DNA of 64,000 bases, taken from contig NZ_VJZZ01000001.1 in the NCBI RefSeq assembly GCF_009659535.1, forward strand, positions 697,424-761,423. The letters are read 5' to 3'. The DNA is from Aggregicoccus sp. 17bor-14. Its GTDB lineage: Bacteria; Myxococcota; Myxococcia; Myxococcales; Myxococcaceae. The notes below the pieces were generated by a model. That model saw only the letters and a program-made list of their open reading frames with translations. It was not told the origin of the DNA and did no database searches. Shown piece after piece: positions 52,492 to 62,494 of this stretch. The first letter of the stretch is position 1, and each line of letters begins with the position of its first letter. Position numbers and translations under genes: made by a program.

Positions 52492-53817
52492 TCAGGCCTT
52501 GGTGACCTTCTCGCGGCCGCGGGTGACCTTCTTGGTCGCGTTGCGGGTGTCCACCACCACCTGGGCGCGCTCGACCAGCATGTTGTAGTCGATGCTGGAG
52601 TGGTCGGTGAGGATGACCACCGCGTCGTACTGGGCGATGGACTCCTCGGTGAGCGGCACGCTCTTCATGTCGAAGTTGAAGCCGTGGCCCGCGTGCAGCT
52701 CGGGCACGTAGGGGTCGTGGTACTCGACCTCGGCGCCCTTCTCCTTGAGCAGCGTGATCACGCGGAGGCTGGGGCTCTCGCGCATGTCGTCGATGTCCTT
52801 CTTGTACGCCGCACCCAGCGCGAGCACCCGGGCGCCATTCAGCGTCTTCTTGTGCTTGTTGAGCGCCTCCATGGTGCGCTGCACCACGTAGTAGGGCATC
52901 TGCGTGTTCACCTCACCGGCGAGCTCGATGAACTTGGTGTGGAACTCGAACTCGCGCGCCTTCCACGTCAGGTAGAAGGGATCGATGGGGATGCAGTGCC
53001 CGCCGAGGCCGGGGCCCGGGTAGAAGGGCATGAAGCCGAAGGGCTTGGTGCTCGCCGCCTGGATGACCTCCCACACGTCCAGGTTCATGCGGTCGCAGAG
53101 CATCTTCATCTCGTTGACCATGGCGATGTTCACGCAGCGGAAGATGTTCTCCAGCAGCTTGGAGAGCTCCGCCACGCGGGTGCTGGACACGGGCACCGTG
53201 TCCTTGAGCGCGTTGCCGTAGAGCGCCTGGGCCACCTCGAGGCAGGCGGGGGTGTAGCCGCCGACGATCTTCGGGATGGTCTTGGTGTTGAAGCTCTTGT
53301 TGCCCGGGTCCTCGCGCTCGGGGCTGAAGGCCAGGTGGAAGTCCACGCCCGCCTTGAGGCCGCCCTTCTCCAGGATGGGCTTGAGGACCTCGTCCGTGGT
53401 GCCCGGGTAGGTGGTGGACTCGAGGATGTAGAGCTGGCCTGCGCGCACGTGCGGCGCCAGCGCCTCGCCGGTCTTGATGATGTAGCTCATGTCCGGCTCA
53501 CGCGACGCGGTCAGCGGCGTGGGCACGCAGATGATGAGGCAGTCCAGATCCTTGGCGCGGGCGAAGTCCGTGGTCGCCTTGAGGCGGCCCTCGCCGGACA
53601 GCTTCGCGAGCGGCTCGGAGGGGATGTGCTTGATGTAGCTCTCCCCCTTCTCGATCTTCTCGATCTTGCGGTTGTCGATGTCGAGCCCCAGCACCGGGTA
53701 GCCGGCCTCCGCGAACGCCATCCCCAGCGGAAGACCCACGTAGCCCAGCCCCACCACGCCCACCTTCGCCTCCCGCTTGCGGATCTTGTCCAACAGCGGG
53801 CTCACCATGACGCGCAT
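52492..53817 (-). CDS. nucleotide-sugar dehydrogenase (UDP-GlcNAc/UDP-glucose dehydrogenase family)
   Basis: A 441-residue NAD-dependent enzyme that oxidises the C6 hydroxyl of a UDP-sugar to an acid. It has the Rossmann start VGVVGLGYVGLPLGMAFAEAG, ESTTYPGTTDEV, ELSKLLENIFRCVNIAMVNE, catalytic cysteine in GLGGHCIPIDPFYLTWKA, and the C-terminal ALGAAYKKDIDDMRESPS. These features are closest to WbpA-type UDP-N-acetylglucosamine 6-dehydrogenase, but UDP-glucose cannot be excluded. The ATG at 53817 has GGAGAGGAAC upstream. It lies 58 bases after the heparinase-like gene and is followed by a terminator. Likely role: uronic-acid sugars for exopolysaccharide or O-antigen. Confidence 0.92.
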   Translation of the reverse strand: MRVMVSPLLDKIRKREAKVGVVGLGYVGLPLGMAFAEAGYPVLGLDIDNRKIEKIEKGESYIKHIPSEPLAKLSGEGRLKATTDFARAKDLDCLIICVPTPLTASREPDMSYIIKTGEALAPHVRAGQLYILESTTYPGTTDEVLKPILEKGGLKAGVDFHLAFSPEREDPGNKSFNTKTIPKIVGGYTPACLEVAQALYGNALKDTVPVSSTRVAELSKLLENIFRCVNIAMVNEMKMLCDRMNLDVWEVIQAASTKPFGFMPFYPGPGLGGHCIPIDPFYLTWKAREFEFHTKFIELAGEVNTQMPYYVVQRTMEALNKHKKTLNGARVLALGAAYKKDIDDMRESPSLRVITLLKEKGAEVEYHDPYVPELHAGHGFNFDMKSVPLTEESIAQYDAVVILTDHSSIDYNMLVERAQVVVDTRNATKKVTRGREKVTKA

Positions 53818-53875
53818 CTGATGTTCCTCTCCCTCTAAGGTCGCCCCGCCGCTCTGGACGGGACGCCCAAGCCCT

Positions 53876-55951
53876 TCACCTGAAAACAACGACCCACCTC
53901 AAACACGCCGGCGGCGCCACGCGCCCCCGGAACACCACCACCCGCGCCTCGCGCGACTGCCCGTAGCCCGGCGAGTACCGGGAGGGCAGCAGCTCGGGCT
54001 CGAGCCCCTCGGCGAAGAGCAGCACCGCGTGGTGCGCTCCCTCGGGGCCCAGCTCCACCGCCACGGGCGAGAACACTTCGGGAGCCTGCGGGACGCCCAG
54101 GGCCCGCGCACGCTCCTGCGCGGTCGGCGCCCGCAGGCGCGCTGAATCGTGCGCAAGGTGGATCCGCCCCACGACTTCGTGAAGCCCCACCCCCGTCAAA
54201 GTGTCGCTCACGCCCAGCGCGCGCTCGCGCTTGTCCAGCACGAAGCTGCGCTGCACGCCCACCGGCGCCGGCAGGAAGCGGTAGCCGTCATGGCGCACCA
54301 CGAGCCGGTCCAGCTGGGCGCCGCCGTGGAACAGCTCCACGCGGGCGCGCGCCGCCTCGGGCAGCGCAAAGAGGCGCTGCGGGTCCAGGGGCGTCTGCTC
54401 CTGCCCATCCACCTCGAGCGTGTTGTGGGCGCCGGTGGCGCGGAACGCGTTGCGCTCGCCGGCGTCGCGCGTGTACGTGGGGCTGCCCGGGTCCACGATC
54501 ACCGGCACGCCGTGCAGGTGCAGCTCGAAGGAGAGCTTGTCGTTGTGGTTGTGGCCGCCCACGCCCATCTGGCCCTGGGTGCCCGCGCTCACGGTCACGA
54601 CTGCGCCCGCGCCGCGCAGGACCTGCAGCCCGCCGTCCGGAAACACCCGCGAGCGCGGCTCGGGCGCCTGCCCCAGGCGCCGGTAGCGCTCGAGGCCCGG
54701 CGCACCCAGCAGCCACGCCGCCTCGTCCGGAAAGCGCCCGCCCGCGAGCGCCCCGTCCTCGAAGAGCGCGGCGCCCAGGGGCGCGAGGTAGCCGTGGTCC
54801 AGGCTCTCGCGGTCGCACAGGGTGAGCACGCGCCCCGAGTCGTTGTCCCCCACCTGCGGCGCGAGCCCGCCTTCCGAGCACAGGGTGCGCGAGGCGGCGA
54901 ACATGGCCTGCAGCCGCGCCTCGTACGCGTCCCCCAGGCCCACGCCACTGCCGCGCGCCACGAGGTGCGCGAGCGTGAGCAGCTCCACCGCGAGCCGGTG
55001 GTAGGGCACGGAGCCCTCGAAGGAGAGGCCGTCCGGGTGCACCTGCGCGAGCGCCTCGCGTGCGAGTCCCTCGCGCGCGAGCTGCACCTGGCGCGCTGCG
55101 CCCGGCAGCTCCGGGAAGAGCAGCCCCACCACCAGCAGCCCCACGTAGTTGGAGAGCAGGTGGTTGTTGGGCACCGCGCCCTGGTCCTCCAGGTGCGCCT
55201 CCACGAAGGCCGCGTGGTCCGCGAGCGCGCCGAGCGCCGCGAGGGCGAACTCGGGCGTGCGCACCTCGGGGGCATCCGCGAACATGGCGAGCGCCTGCGC
55301 GAGGTTCGCCGCGCGCAGGGCGATCTCCATGGGGCAGGTCCAGTGCACCCCCTGCCCCACCGGGTTCGCCGCGAGGAAGTCCAGCGTCTGGGCCACGAAG
55401 GCGCGCGCACAGCGCGAGCGCTCGGCGGGCTCGCGGTGCACCCAGTAGCCCTGCGCGAGCGCCAGCGCACTGTCGAGCCGCCCCAGCACCCAGGGGAACT
55501 TGGGATCCACCCCCGGGCGCAACAGCCGCAGCGACTCCACCGGCTCGAGCGGGTAGCGGTGGCCGCTCACCACGTCCAGACCCCAGTCCACGGGGCGGCC
55601 CTCACCAAAGGTGACGGAGGTGCCGAACACGTCGAAGCGCTGGGCGAGCGCGGCCCCGGCGCGCGCGAGCGCCCGGCCTTCCGCGCCAGGCAGCTGCGCG
55701 AGCGCCTCGAGCACCGCGGCGCGCTGATCCACCTCGCACCACGCGGCCCCGGGCCTCACCCCGAGCGCCCGCTCCGGCAGCGCCTGCGCGTGCTGCACGC
55801 CGTAGGCGCGCAGGAGCGCGAGCTCGTCGGTGGGCTCTCTGCGGCGGTAGAGCGCCTGGCGCGCCACCCCCTGCACCCGCCGCGCGGGGACGCGGGCCAG
55901 CGCCCCGGGGGCCAGCCGCGCAATCGTCGTGTAGTAGCCCAGTGTCCCCAT
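53876..55951 (-). CDS. heparinase II/III-family protein
   Basis: A 691-residue protein. The N-terminal helical toroid region (about 130-330, with FLAANPVGQGVHWTCPMEIALRAANL and AVPNNHLLSNYVGLLV) and the beta-sheet C-terminal part (about 420-560, with GGHNHNDKLSFELHLHGVPVIVDPGSPTY) match heparinase II/III-like lyases. The catalytic His/Tyr region HNHNDKLSFEL is present. No signal peptide, so it may be cytoplasmic or exported differently. It probably modifies a uronic-acid-containing polysaccharide, fitting with the downstream dehydrogenase. The ATG at 55951 is the first of a two-gene unit. Confidence 0.88.
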   Translation of the reverse strand: MGTLGYYTTIARLAPGALARVPARRVQGVARQALYRRREPTDELALLRAYGVQHAQALPERALGVRPGAAWCEVDQRAAVLEALAQLPGAEGRALARAGAALAQRFDVFGTSVTFGEGRPVDWGLDVVSGHRYPLEPVESLRLLRPGVDPKFPWVLGRLDSALALAQGYWVHREPAERSRCARAFVAQTLDFLAANPVGQGVHWTCPMEIALRAANLAQALAMFADAPEVRTPEFALAALGALADHAAFVEAHLEDQGAVPNNHLLSNYVGLLVVGLLFPELPGAARQVQLAREGLAREALAQVHPDGLSFEGSVPYHRLAVELLTLAHLVARGSGVGLGDAYEARLQAMFAASRTLCSEGGLAPQVGDNDSGRVLTLCDRESLDHGYLAPLGAALFEDGALAGGRFPDEAAWLLGAPGLERYRRLGQAPEPRSRVFPDGGLQVLRGAGAVVTVSAGTQGQMGVGGHNHNDKLSFELHLHGVPVIVDPGSPTYTRDAGERNAFRATGAHNTLEVDGQEQTPLDPQRLFALPEAARARVELFHGGAQLDRLVVRHDGYRFLPAPVGVQRSFVLDKRERALGVSDTLTGVGLHEVVGRIHLAHDSARLRAPTAQERARALGVPQAPEVFSPVAVELGPEGAHHAVLLFAEGLEPELLPSRYSPGYGQSREARVVVFRGRVAPPACLRWVVVFR

Positions 55952-56170
55952 CGCCTCGCCGTCCCCGTGCCGCAGTGCTCGCGCCTCTGGGCGGTGGCCC
56001 TAAGCAATCGGCCTGCCACGCGGCGACGCTGCGAAATTGCTGGGCTTTCCCCTCCCTCCCGGGGCCCCGCTCGGTAAAAAAGCGGGTGCAGGCGCCACCC
56101 GCGGCGGGAAAGCCTTTCCGCACCGTCGGCCGACAGCTGCCCACGCCGTTGCGCCCATTGCGCCCTCGCG
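55952..56170. other. divergent intergenic region before the histidine-kinase-like gene
   Basis: 219 bases between divergent genes. It holds one short A-rich run (GGTAAAAAAGCGGG near 56073) and scattered GC-rich inverted repeats, but no clear sigma70 promoter or small gene that I can support. Confidence 0.4.
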
Positions 56171-57190
56171 GTGGCGTGCACACCCCTTCCGACCGTGCGC
56201 GAGGGACTCCACAGGGAAAGACGGGCCACAGCAGCAGGGCCCGGGGTTGCGGAGCGCGCAGCGGCAGCGCGTGCCCTGCAGAGCGTCAACGAGCGGGCAC
56301 TGCGCTCGGGCGCACAGGCGGGGCTCGAGGCGCTGGCGCAGGCTGCGCTCGAGCTGAGCGGCGCCACGGGCGCCCTGCTGTGCGAGGGGCGACAGAGCCT
56401 CGGCCGCGCGGGGCTCCTTCCGCCGGCCCTCCACGAGCGCGCAGGCGTGGAGCGGCTCTCGCGGGGCCCGCACCGGCTGCTGCTGCGCACCCCTGCCCTC
56501 GCACCTTCCCAGCGCGCCGAGCTCGAGGCGCTGCTGCGCGGGCTGCCCGCCCTGCTCGCCGCGCGCGAGCGCGAGCGCGAGGCGCGGGCGGAGCAAACGC
56601 GGCTGCGGCTCGAGCTGCGCACGGTGTCCGAGCGCGCGGCGCGGCTCGAGGCCCACCGCTCGCGGGCCTCGCACGACCTGCGCACCCCGCTGGTGGTGAT
56701 GAAGGGCTACGTGGACATGATCCAGCGCGGGCTCGCCGGGCCCCTCTCCCCCGCGCTGCAGCGCTACGCGGACCGCCTCTCGCGCGCCGTGGAGGAGCAG
56801 AACGGGCTCATCGCGCGCCACCTCGCGCCCGAGCGCGGCGCCTGCACGCCGCTGCTCCCCGCGCTGCGCTCGGGCCTCGCGCGCGCCCTCGCCGCGGGCC
56901 TCCCCCTGCACGCTCCGGCGGGAGGCGTGAGCGTGCGGGCGACGCGCGCGCAGGTGCGGCTGCTCGCGCGCGGCCTCGCCCAGGCGCTGCACGGGGTGAG
57001 CGGCGCCGCCCTGCACGTGCGTGGGCCCGAGGCAGCGCCCGGCCCCTGCCAGCTCGAGCTGCGCTGGCCCCGGGGCGCGGCGCTCGCGCAGGCGGACACC
57101 CGCCGCCTCTCGGCACTCGCGCAGGCGCTGGGCGGCAGGCTCGAGCTCTGGGCCGAGGGCCTCACCCTGCTGCTGCCCGCCGCGGGCTAG
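56171..57190 (+). CDS. histidine-kinase-like protein with degenerate ATPase domain
   Basis: A 339-residue protein. Residues about 30-130 may form a GAF-like region, then comes a coiled helix (AREREREARAEQTRLRLELR) and a dimerisation/phosphoacceptor domain with H-box RASHDLRTPLVVMKGYVDM (His168). After that the usual ATP-binding domain is reduced: I cannot see the N-box, the G1 D-x-G-x-G motif or the G2 box; the region ends WPRGAALAQADTRRLSALAQALGGRLELW. It may be a phosphotransfer or pseudokinase protein. The GTG start is uncertain, no ribosome site is visible. It converges with the cheA gene (4 bases between stops). Confidence 0.72.
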   Translation: MACTPLPTVREGLHRERRATAAGPGVAERAAAARALQSVNERALRSGAQAGLEALAQAALELSGATGALLCEGRQSLGRAGLLPPALHERAGVERLSRGPHRLLLRTPALAPSQRAELEALLRGLPALLAAREREREARAEQTRLRLELRTVSERAARLEAHRSRASHDLRTPLVVMKGYVDMIQRGLAGPLSPALQRYADRLSRAVEEQNGLIARHLAPERGACTPLLPALRSGLARALAAGLPLHAPAGGVSVRATRAQVRLLARGLAQALHGVSGAALHVRGPEAAPGPCQLELRWPRGAALAQADTRRLSALAQALGGRLELWAEGLTLLLPAAG

Positions 57191-57194
57191 CGGC

Positions 57195-59765
57195 TCAGGC
57201 GGAAGGCAGCAGCTGGCGCACGAGGTCCAGCAGCTTGCCGCGCTGCACGTCCTTCTTGACGATGTAGCCGTCCGCGCCGGCCTCGAGCCCCGCGGCGCGG
57301 TCCTCGGGGCTGTCCAGGCTCGTCACCAGGATGATGGGCGTGCGCGCGAGCGTGGGGTGCGCCTTGATGCGGCGCGCGAGCCCCACGCCGTCCAGGCGCG
57401 GCATCTGCCAGTCGCTCACCACCAGCTGGCAGCGCGTGCGCTCGAGCACCTCGAAGGCCTCCTCGCCGTCCGCCGCGGTGACCACGGGGTAGCCCGCGAT
57501 CTCCAGCAGCGCCTTCATCGCGAAGCGCGTGGTGAGCGAGTCGTCGCACACCAGCACCCGCGGGCGCTGCGTCTGGGCGCTGCCCTGCAGCGTGGGCGCC
57601 GCGGCGCGCAGCAGCTCCGGTGCGTTGAGCACGGGCACGAGCCGGCCGTCGTCCAGCACGCTCGCACCCGCCAGGTGCGGCACGCCGTTGAGGTGGCGGC
57701 CCAGCGGGCGCACCACGATCTCCTGCTGGCCCACGATCTCGTCGATCGCGAACACGGCCCGGTCCTCGCCCAGCTGCAGCAGCACCGCGGGCTGCACCCG
57801 CCCCGCGTCCAGCGCGTGGGGCAGGCGCGGCATCCCGATGGCCTCGGAGAGCGTGTGGAAGGGCAGCTGCTCCTGGTCCACCTTCACCAGCACGCGCCCC
57901 GCCACCGTGCCCACGTCCGCGGGCGGCAGGCGCAGCACCCGCTTCACCGCGTCCGAGGGCAGCGCCACCACGCTGGTGCCCGTGCGCACCAGCAGGCCCA
58001 GCGCCGCGGCGAGCGTGAGCGGCAGGTCCACGGTGAAGCGCGTGCCCTGGCCCGGCGTGAAGTGGATGTGCACCGCGCCCTGCAGGCGGGTGGCGGTGGA
58101 CTGCACCACGTCCAGGCCCACGCCGCGGCCGGAGATGTTCGTCACCGACTCGCGGGTGCTGAAGCCCGGCTGGAACACGAGCCGCGCCGCCTGCGCGTCC
58201 GTCAGCTGCGCCGCGGCCTCGGCGCTCAGGAGCCCGCGGCGCACGGCGGTCGCGCGCACGCGCTCGGGGTCCAGCCCCGCGCCGTCGTCCGAGACCACCA
58301 CCGCGATGCGCGTGCCGCGCGGCTCCACGCGAACCTCGAGCCGGCCGCGCGGATCCTTGCCCGCCGCCGCGCGCTGCTCCGGCGTCTCGAGCCCGTGGTC
58401 CACCGCGTTGCGCACCAGGTGCATGAGCGGGTCGCGCAGCGCCTCGAGGATGCGCCGGTCGATGCGCACCTCGGTGCCGCCCAGCACCAGCTCCACGTCC
58501 TTGCCCAGCTTGCCGCTCACCTCGCGCACCGCGCGCTTGAGCGGCTCGAGCAGCTGCGAGGCCGGCACCATGCGCAGGTCGCGCAGGTCGTCGCGCACCA
58601 CCTGGGACACCAGCCCCAGCTGCTCCGTCTCGCGGCCGCTCACCTTGGCCAGCTCGAGCAGCCCCTTCTGCAGGCGGCGGACCTCCGCCACGCCCGCGCG
58701 CAGGGGCTCGAGCGAGTTCTCGTCTCCCGCCAGCGTGAGCTGCGAGGCCACGCGCTCGAGCTGCAGCAGCGCCTGGTTCGCGATCTCCAGCAGCTCGCGC
58801 TGGTTCTCGTGCCGGCGCGCCTGCTGCGCGCGGCCGGACACCAGCTGCTCCACCTGCAGCGCGAGCGAGTCCAGCGTCTTCTCCGAGACGCGCACCACCT
58901 TGTCGCCGCTGCCGCCGGCGCCGGTCGCCTCGGCGCGCGGGGGCGCCGCGGGCTCGGCCTTCGCGGCAGGAGCGGCGGGCGCCGGTGCCGGGGCCGCAGT
59001 CTTGGCGGCGCGCGGCGCAGGCGCGCGCGCAGGCTTCGGAGCGGGCGTGGGCGCAGCGCTCGCGCTCAGGGCCGTGCGCAGCTCCACCAGCGCGCCGGCG
59101 AGGTTCGAGGCCACCTGGCCCACCGCGTCGCCGCCGCCCACGAGGTCCGAGAAGCCGCGCGCCGCGTCCTCGGCGAGCCGGCCCACCGTGAAGTCGCCGT
59201 TCGCCTCGGCCGCGGACTGCAGCGCCTGCGCGAGCTCCACGGCGCTGCCCACCTTGGCGGCGCGGTCCTCCACGCGCGGGCTGCACAGCTCGCCCAGGGC
59301 GGCCTCCAGCGCACCCAGCGTGGAGAGGCCGCGCGTGGAGAAGGTCTCGGCGGCGCCCGCGCCCTGCTCCGCCCCCGGCCCGCCCGCGCCCAGCGCCGCG
59401 AGCAGGTCCTCGAGGCCGCTGATGAGGGGGGTCTCGCCCATGTCGCCGCGGGCCACCGCCGCCTCGATGGCGCTCAGGCCCTGCAGCGTGGTCTGCACCA
59501 CGTCGCGCGAGAGCTTCGCGGTCGGCTCGAAGCGCTCGATGCCGTCCTCGATGGCGTGCGCCACCTTCTCGATGTCCTCGAGCCCGAGGCTGCCGGCCGA
59601 GCCCTTGAGGCTGTGCACCAGCCGCTTCAGGGTGACCATCAGGTCCGGGTCGCGCCCGGCCGGGTCCTCCTCGAGGCCCAGCACCTTGGCCCCGATGGTC
59701 TGGATCTGCTCGCGCGTCTCCGCGGAGAACACGGGCCAGATGCTGCGCAGCACCTGCAAGTCCAT
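57195..59765 (-). CDS. cheA: CheA-type histidine kinase with C-terminal receiver
   Basis: An 856-residue chemotaxis hub like FrzE. Domains: Hpt (1-110, phosphoacceptor His51 in RLVHSLKGSAGSLGL), Pro/Ala linker (about 235-285), dimerisation (about 290-400), ATP-binding with HLVRNAVDHGLE, SDDGAGLD and GRGVGLDVV, CheW-like domain (about 600-725), and a receiver (about 738-856, Asp785 in VVSDWQMP). CheY output is thus built in. It is the last gene of a minus-strand operon cheW-cheR-MCP-receiver-cheW-cheA. The ATG is 7 bases from the cheW stop. Confidence 0.93.
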   Translation of the reverse strand: MDLQVLRSIWPVFSAETREQIQTIGAKVLGLEEDPAGRDPDLMVTLKRLVHSLKGSAGSLGLEDIEKVAHAIEDGIERFEPTAKLSRDVVQTTLQGLSAIEAAVARGDMGETPLISGLEDLLAALGAGGPGAEQGAGAAETFSTRGLSTLGALEAALGELCSPRVEDRAAKVGSAVELAQALQSAAEANGDFTVGRLAEDAARGFSDLVGGGDAVGQVASNLAGALVELRTALSASAAPTPAPKPARAPAPRAAKTAAPAPAPAAPAAKAEPAAPPRAEATGAGGSGDKVVRVSEKTLDSLALQVEQLVSGRAQQARRHENQRELLEIANQALLQLERVASQLTLAGDENSLEPLRAGVAEVRRLQKGLLELAKVSGRETEQLGLVSQVVRDDLRDLRMVPASQLLEPLKRAVREVSGKLGKDVELVLGGTEVRIDRRILEALRDPLMHLVRNAVDHGLETPEQRAAAGKDPRGRLEVRVEPRGTRIAVVVSDDGAGLDPERVRATAVRRGLLSAEAAAQLTDAQAARLVFQPGFSTRESVTNISGRGVGLDVVQSTATRLQGAVHIHFTPGQGTRFTVDLPLTLAAALGLLVRTGTSVVALPSDAVKRVLRLPPADVGTVAGRVLVKVDQEQLPFHTLSEAIGMPRLPHALDAGRVQPAVLLQLGEDRAVFAIDEIVGQQEIVVRPLGRHLNGVPHLAGASVLDDGRLVPVLNAPELLRAAAPTLQGSAQTQRPRVLVCDDSLTTRFAMKALLEIAGYPVVTAADGEEAFEVLERTRCQLVVSDWQMPRLDGVGLARRIKAHPTLARTPIILVTSLDSPEDRAAGLEAGADGYIVKKDVQRGKLLDLVRQLLPSA

Positions 59766-59772
59766 GGCGTTC

Positions 59773-60357
59773 CTACTCCCGCCGCGCCGCGCCGGCGTCG
59801 CCGAGCTGCTCGAGGTCCAGAATGGTCAGTCGCTGCGGGCCCAGGTGGCTGAAGGGGCCCGGAGGCGGGCGCATCAGCTCGGCGCGCGGCAGCTCGAGCC
59901 GGCCGTCCACCGACTCGGCCGCGAGCCCGAAGGACTCCTCGCCCACGTCCACCACCACCACCCGCGTGAGGTCGGACATGCCGCCGCCCTCGAGCCCGAG
60001 CAGCTGGCGCAGGTCCAGCACCGCCACCACGCGCGAGCGGCTCACCAGCGCCCCCAGCACGTGGCGCGGCGCGCCCGGCAGCGGGCAGAGGCCGCGCGCC
60101 TCCAGCACGTGGTCCACCGCCGCGAGCGGCACCGCGTAGCGCTCGCCGCCCACCTGGAAGGCGAGCACGCTGAGCAGCTCCTGGCGCACCTCCTCGCGCG
60201 AGCCCGCGAGCGCCTTCGCGCGCGCTGCGAGCACCTCCTTGCGGTGCCCCTCGCTGACGGCCTGGCCGCGCTCGAGCACGGCGCGCGCCTCGTCGAGCCG
60301 GCGGTAGAGCTCGGCGAAGTTGACCTGGGCGCTGGAGGGGGAGGACTCGGCGGACAT
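59773..60357 (-). CDS. cheW: CheW-domain coupling protein
   Basis: A 194-residue protein. The N-terminal 60 residues are helical and charged. Residues about 62-190 form a CheW domain: LLSVLAFQVGGERYAVPLAAVDHVLEARG, GAPRHVLGALVSRSRVVAVLDLRQLLGL and VVVVDVGEESFGLAAESVDG. CheW docks receptors to CheA. It lies between the receiver and cheA genes, so it probably serves this pathway. The N-terminal extension is unusual for CheW but occurs in myxobacteria. Confidence 0.9.
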   Translation of the reverse strand: MSAESSPSSAQVNFAELYRRLDEARAVLERGQAVSEGHRKEVLAARAKALAGSREEVRQELLSVLAFQVGGERYAVPLAAVDHVLEARGLCPLPGAPRHVLGALVSRSRVVAVLDLRQLLGLEGGGMSDLTRVVVVDVGEESFGLAAESVDGRLELPRAELMRPPPGPFSHLGPQRLTILDLEQLGDAGAARRE

Positions 60358-60378
60358 GAGCGTCTCGGGAGGGGCGGG

Positions 60379-60759
<381 letters not shown>

Positions 60760-60788
60760 GGTGCCTCCGCGAGGCGCGGGCGCCGCGC

Positions 60789-62477
60789 TCACAGCTGGTA
60801 GCTCGCGACCAGTTCGGAGAAGCGCTTGGAAAGAGCGGAGAGGTTGCCCGCCACCTGCTCGATGCGGCGCGTGCCCTCCACGCTGTCGGACATGGCGGTG
60901 GACAGCTCGGTCATCGCCGCGGCGATCTGCTCCACGCCGATGGTCTGCTGGCGGGTGTTGCCGGCGATCTGCCGCGCCGCCGCGCTGGAGTCCTTGATCA
61001 GCTCCGAGAGCCCGAGGATGGCCGAGCCCGCGCTCTGCGCGAGCGCCGTGGCGGCCTGGGCGCGCCGGCTGCCCTCCTCCGTGGCGCTCACCGCCGTGCG
61101 GGTGCCCTTCTGCACCTCACCCAGCAGGCCGCGCACCTGGTTCGCGGCCACCTTGGACTGCTCGGCCAGGGTGCGCATCTCGGTGGCCACCACCGCGAAG
61201 CCGCGGCCGTGCTCGCCCGCCTTCGCCGCCTCGATGGAGGCGTTGAGCGCGAGCAGGTTGGACTGCTCGGCCACGTCCTTCACCGTGGCGATGATGTCGC
61301 CGATCTGCAGGGTGCGCTCGGAGAGGTCGGTGATGGCGAGCGCGATGTTCTTCACCTGCTCGCCCAGCTTGTTCATGCCCTCCACGCTCTCGCCCACCAC
61401 CTGCTGGCCCTCGGCGCTGAGCGCCTCGGACTTCTGGGTGCCGGAGATGACGTTGTCCGCGTAGGTGGTGGCCTGCTTGGAGGTCTGCGCGATCTCGGCC
61501 ACCGTGGAGCTGGTCTCGTTGATGGCGCTGGCCTGCTGGTGCGCCATGGCGCTCTGCTGCGTGCTGGTGGTGAGCACGCTGGCCGCCTCGCGCTCGATGT
61601 CCGCCGCCGCGCCGCGCAGGTCCGCAATCAGCGTGCTGAGCGCCTGGGACATGGTGAAGAAGGAGCGCGCGAGCTCGCCGATCTCGTCCCCGCCCCGCGT
61701 GTCGATGCGCTGGCGCAGGTCGCCCGCGGCGATGCCCGCGGCCGCGTGCGCGAGCCGCTCGAGCGGGATGATGAGCAGGCGCGCGAGCACCGCGGCCGCC
61801 GCGAGGCAGCCCAGGAGCACCAGCATGCCCAGCGCGAGCGCGCTCAGGGTGATGGACGAGGTGGTGGAGTTGAGCGTGTCCAGCTTCAGGCCCACCTGCA
61901 CCGTGCCCACCTGCACCCGGTCCTCGGGCTTGGCGCCGGCGCCCGGGGCGTTGCTGCCGAGCCCGTTGCTGCCCAGCCCATCGAAAGGGTTCGCCGCGTC
62001 GCCCGAGCGCTGCTCGAACACCACGGGGCTCGCGGCCTCGAACACCGCCACGCCGCTCACGCGGATGTCGCGGGTGACGAGCTTGTCCGCCTCCTTGAGC
62101 GCCACCTGGTCGGCCGCGTCGAAGCCCTTGCCGTTCGCGCGCGCCAGGATCTCGCCCTTGGAGTCGCGCACCAGCACGTAGGCCACGTCCGGCACGTCGC
62201 GCTGGGTGGCGAGCGCCGCGCGCTGCAGCCCCTCCTTGTCACCGGAGAAGGTGGCGAAGGCGAGGTTGTTGGCGAGCTCCACCGCCACGGCGTTGGCGCG
62301 CTTGCCGAGCTCGTCGTGGAGCGCGTCCTTCATCTGCAGCGAGAAGGCGATGACCAGGATGGTCGCCACCAGCGCGCCGGTGAAGCCGGTCACCCCGACG
62401 ATCTTCGAGCGCAGGCTGAAGCGCCCCAGCCCGGCACGCTCCCGCTTGGAGGCTGCCCCTTCAGTCACTTCCACCAC
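60789..62477 (-). CDS. methyl-accepting chemotaxis protein
   Basis: A 562-residue receptor. One membrane helix (about 25-50), a periplasmic sensor of about 165 residues (with a [11 protein letters not shown] low-complexity run), a second helix (about 215-240), HAMP domain, and the cytoplasmic signalling domain with hairpin tip [38 protein letters not shown]. Methylation helices flank it. I chose the GTG at 62477 because GGAGG lies 4 bases upstream; a GTG at 62498 overlapping the cheR stop is the alternative. Followed by the response-regulator gene. Confidence 0.92.
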   Translation of the reverse strand: MVEVTEGAASKRERAGLGRFSLRSKIVGVTGFTGALVATILVIAFSLQMKDALHDELGKRANAVAVELANNLAFATFSGDKEGLQRAALATQRDVPDVAYVLVRDSKGEILARANGKGFDAADQVALKEADKLVTRDIRVSGVAVFEAASPVVFEQRSGDAANPFDGLGSNGLGSNAPGAGAKPEDRVQVGTVQVGLKLDTLNSTTSSITLSALALGMLVLLGCLAAAAVLARLLIIPLERLAHAAAGIAAGDLRQRIDTRGGDEIGELARSFFTMSQALSTLIADLRGAAADIEREAASVLTTSTQQSAMAHQQASAINETSSTVAEIAQTSKQATTYADNVISGTQKSEALSAEGQQVVGESVEGMNKLGEQVKNIALAITDLSERTLQIGDIIATVKDVAEQSNLLALNASIEAAKAGEHGRGFAVVATEMRTLAEQSKVAANQVRGLLGEVQKGTRTAVSATEEGSRRAQAATALAQSAGSAILGLSELIKDSSAAARQIAGNTRQQTIGVEQIAAAMTELSTAMSDSVEGTRRIEQVAGNLSALSKRFSELVASYQL

Positions 62478-62494
62478 GTGTCCTCCTTCACTGC

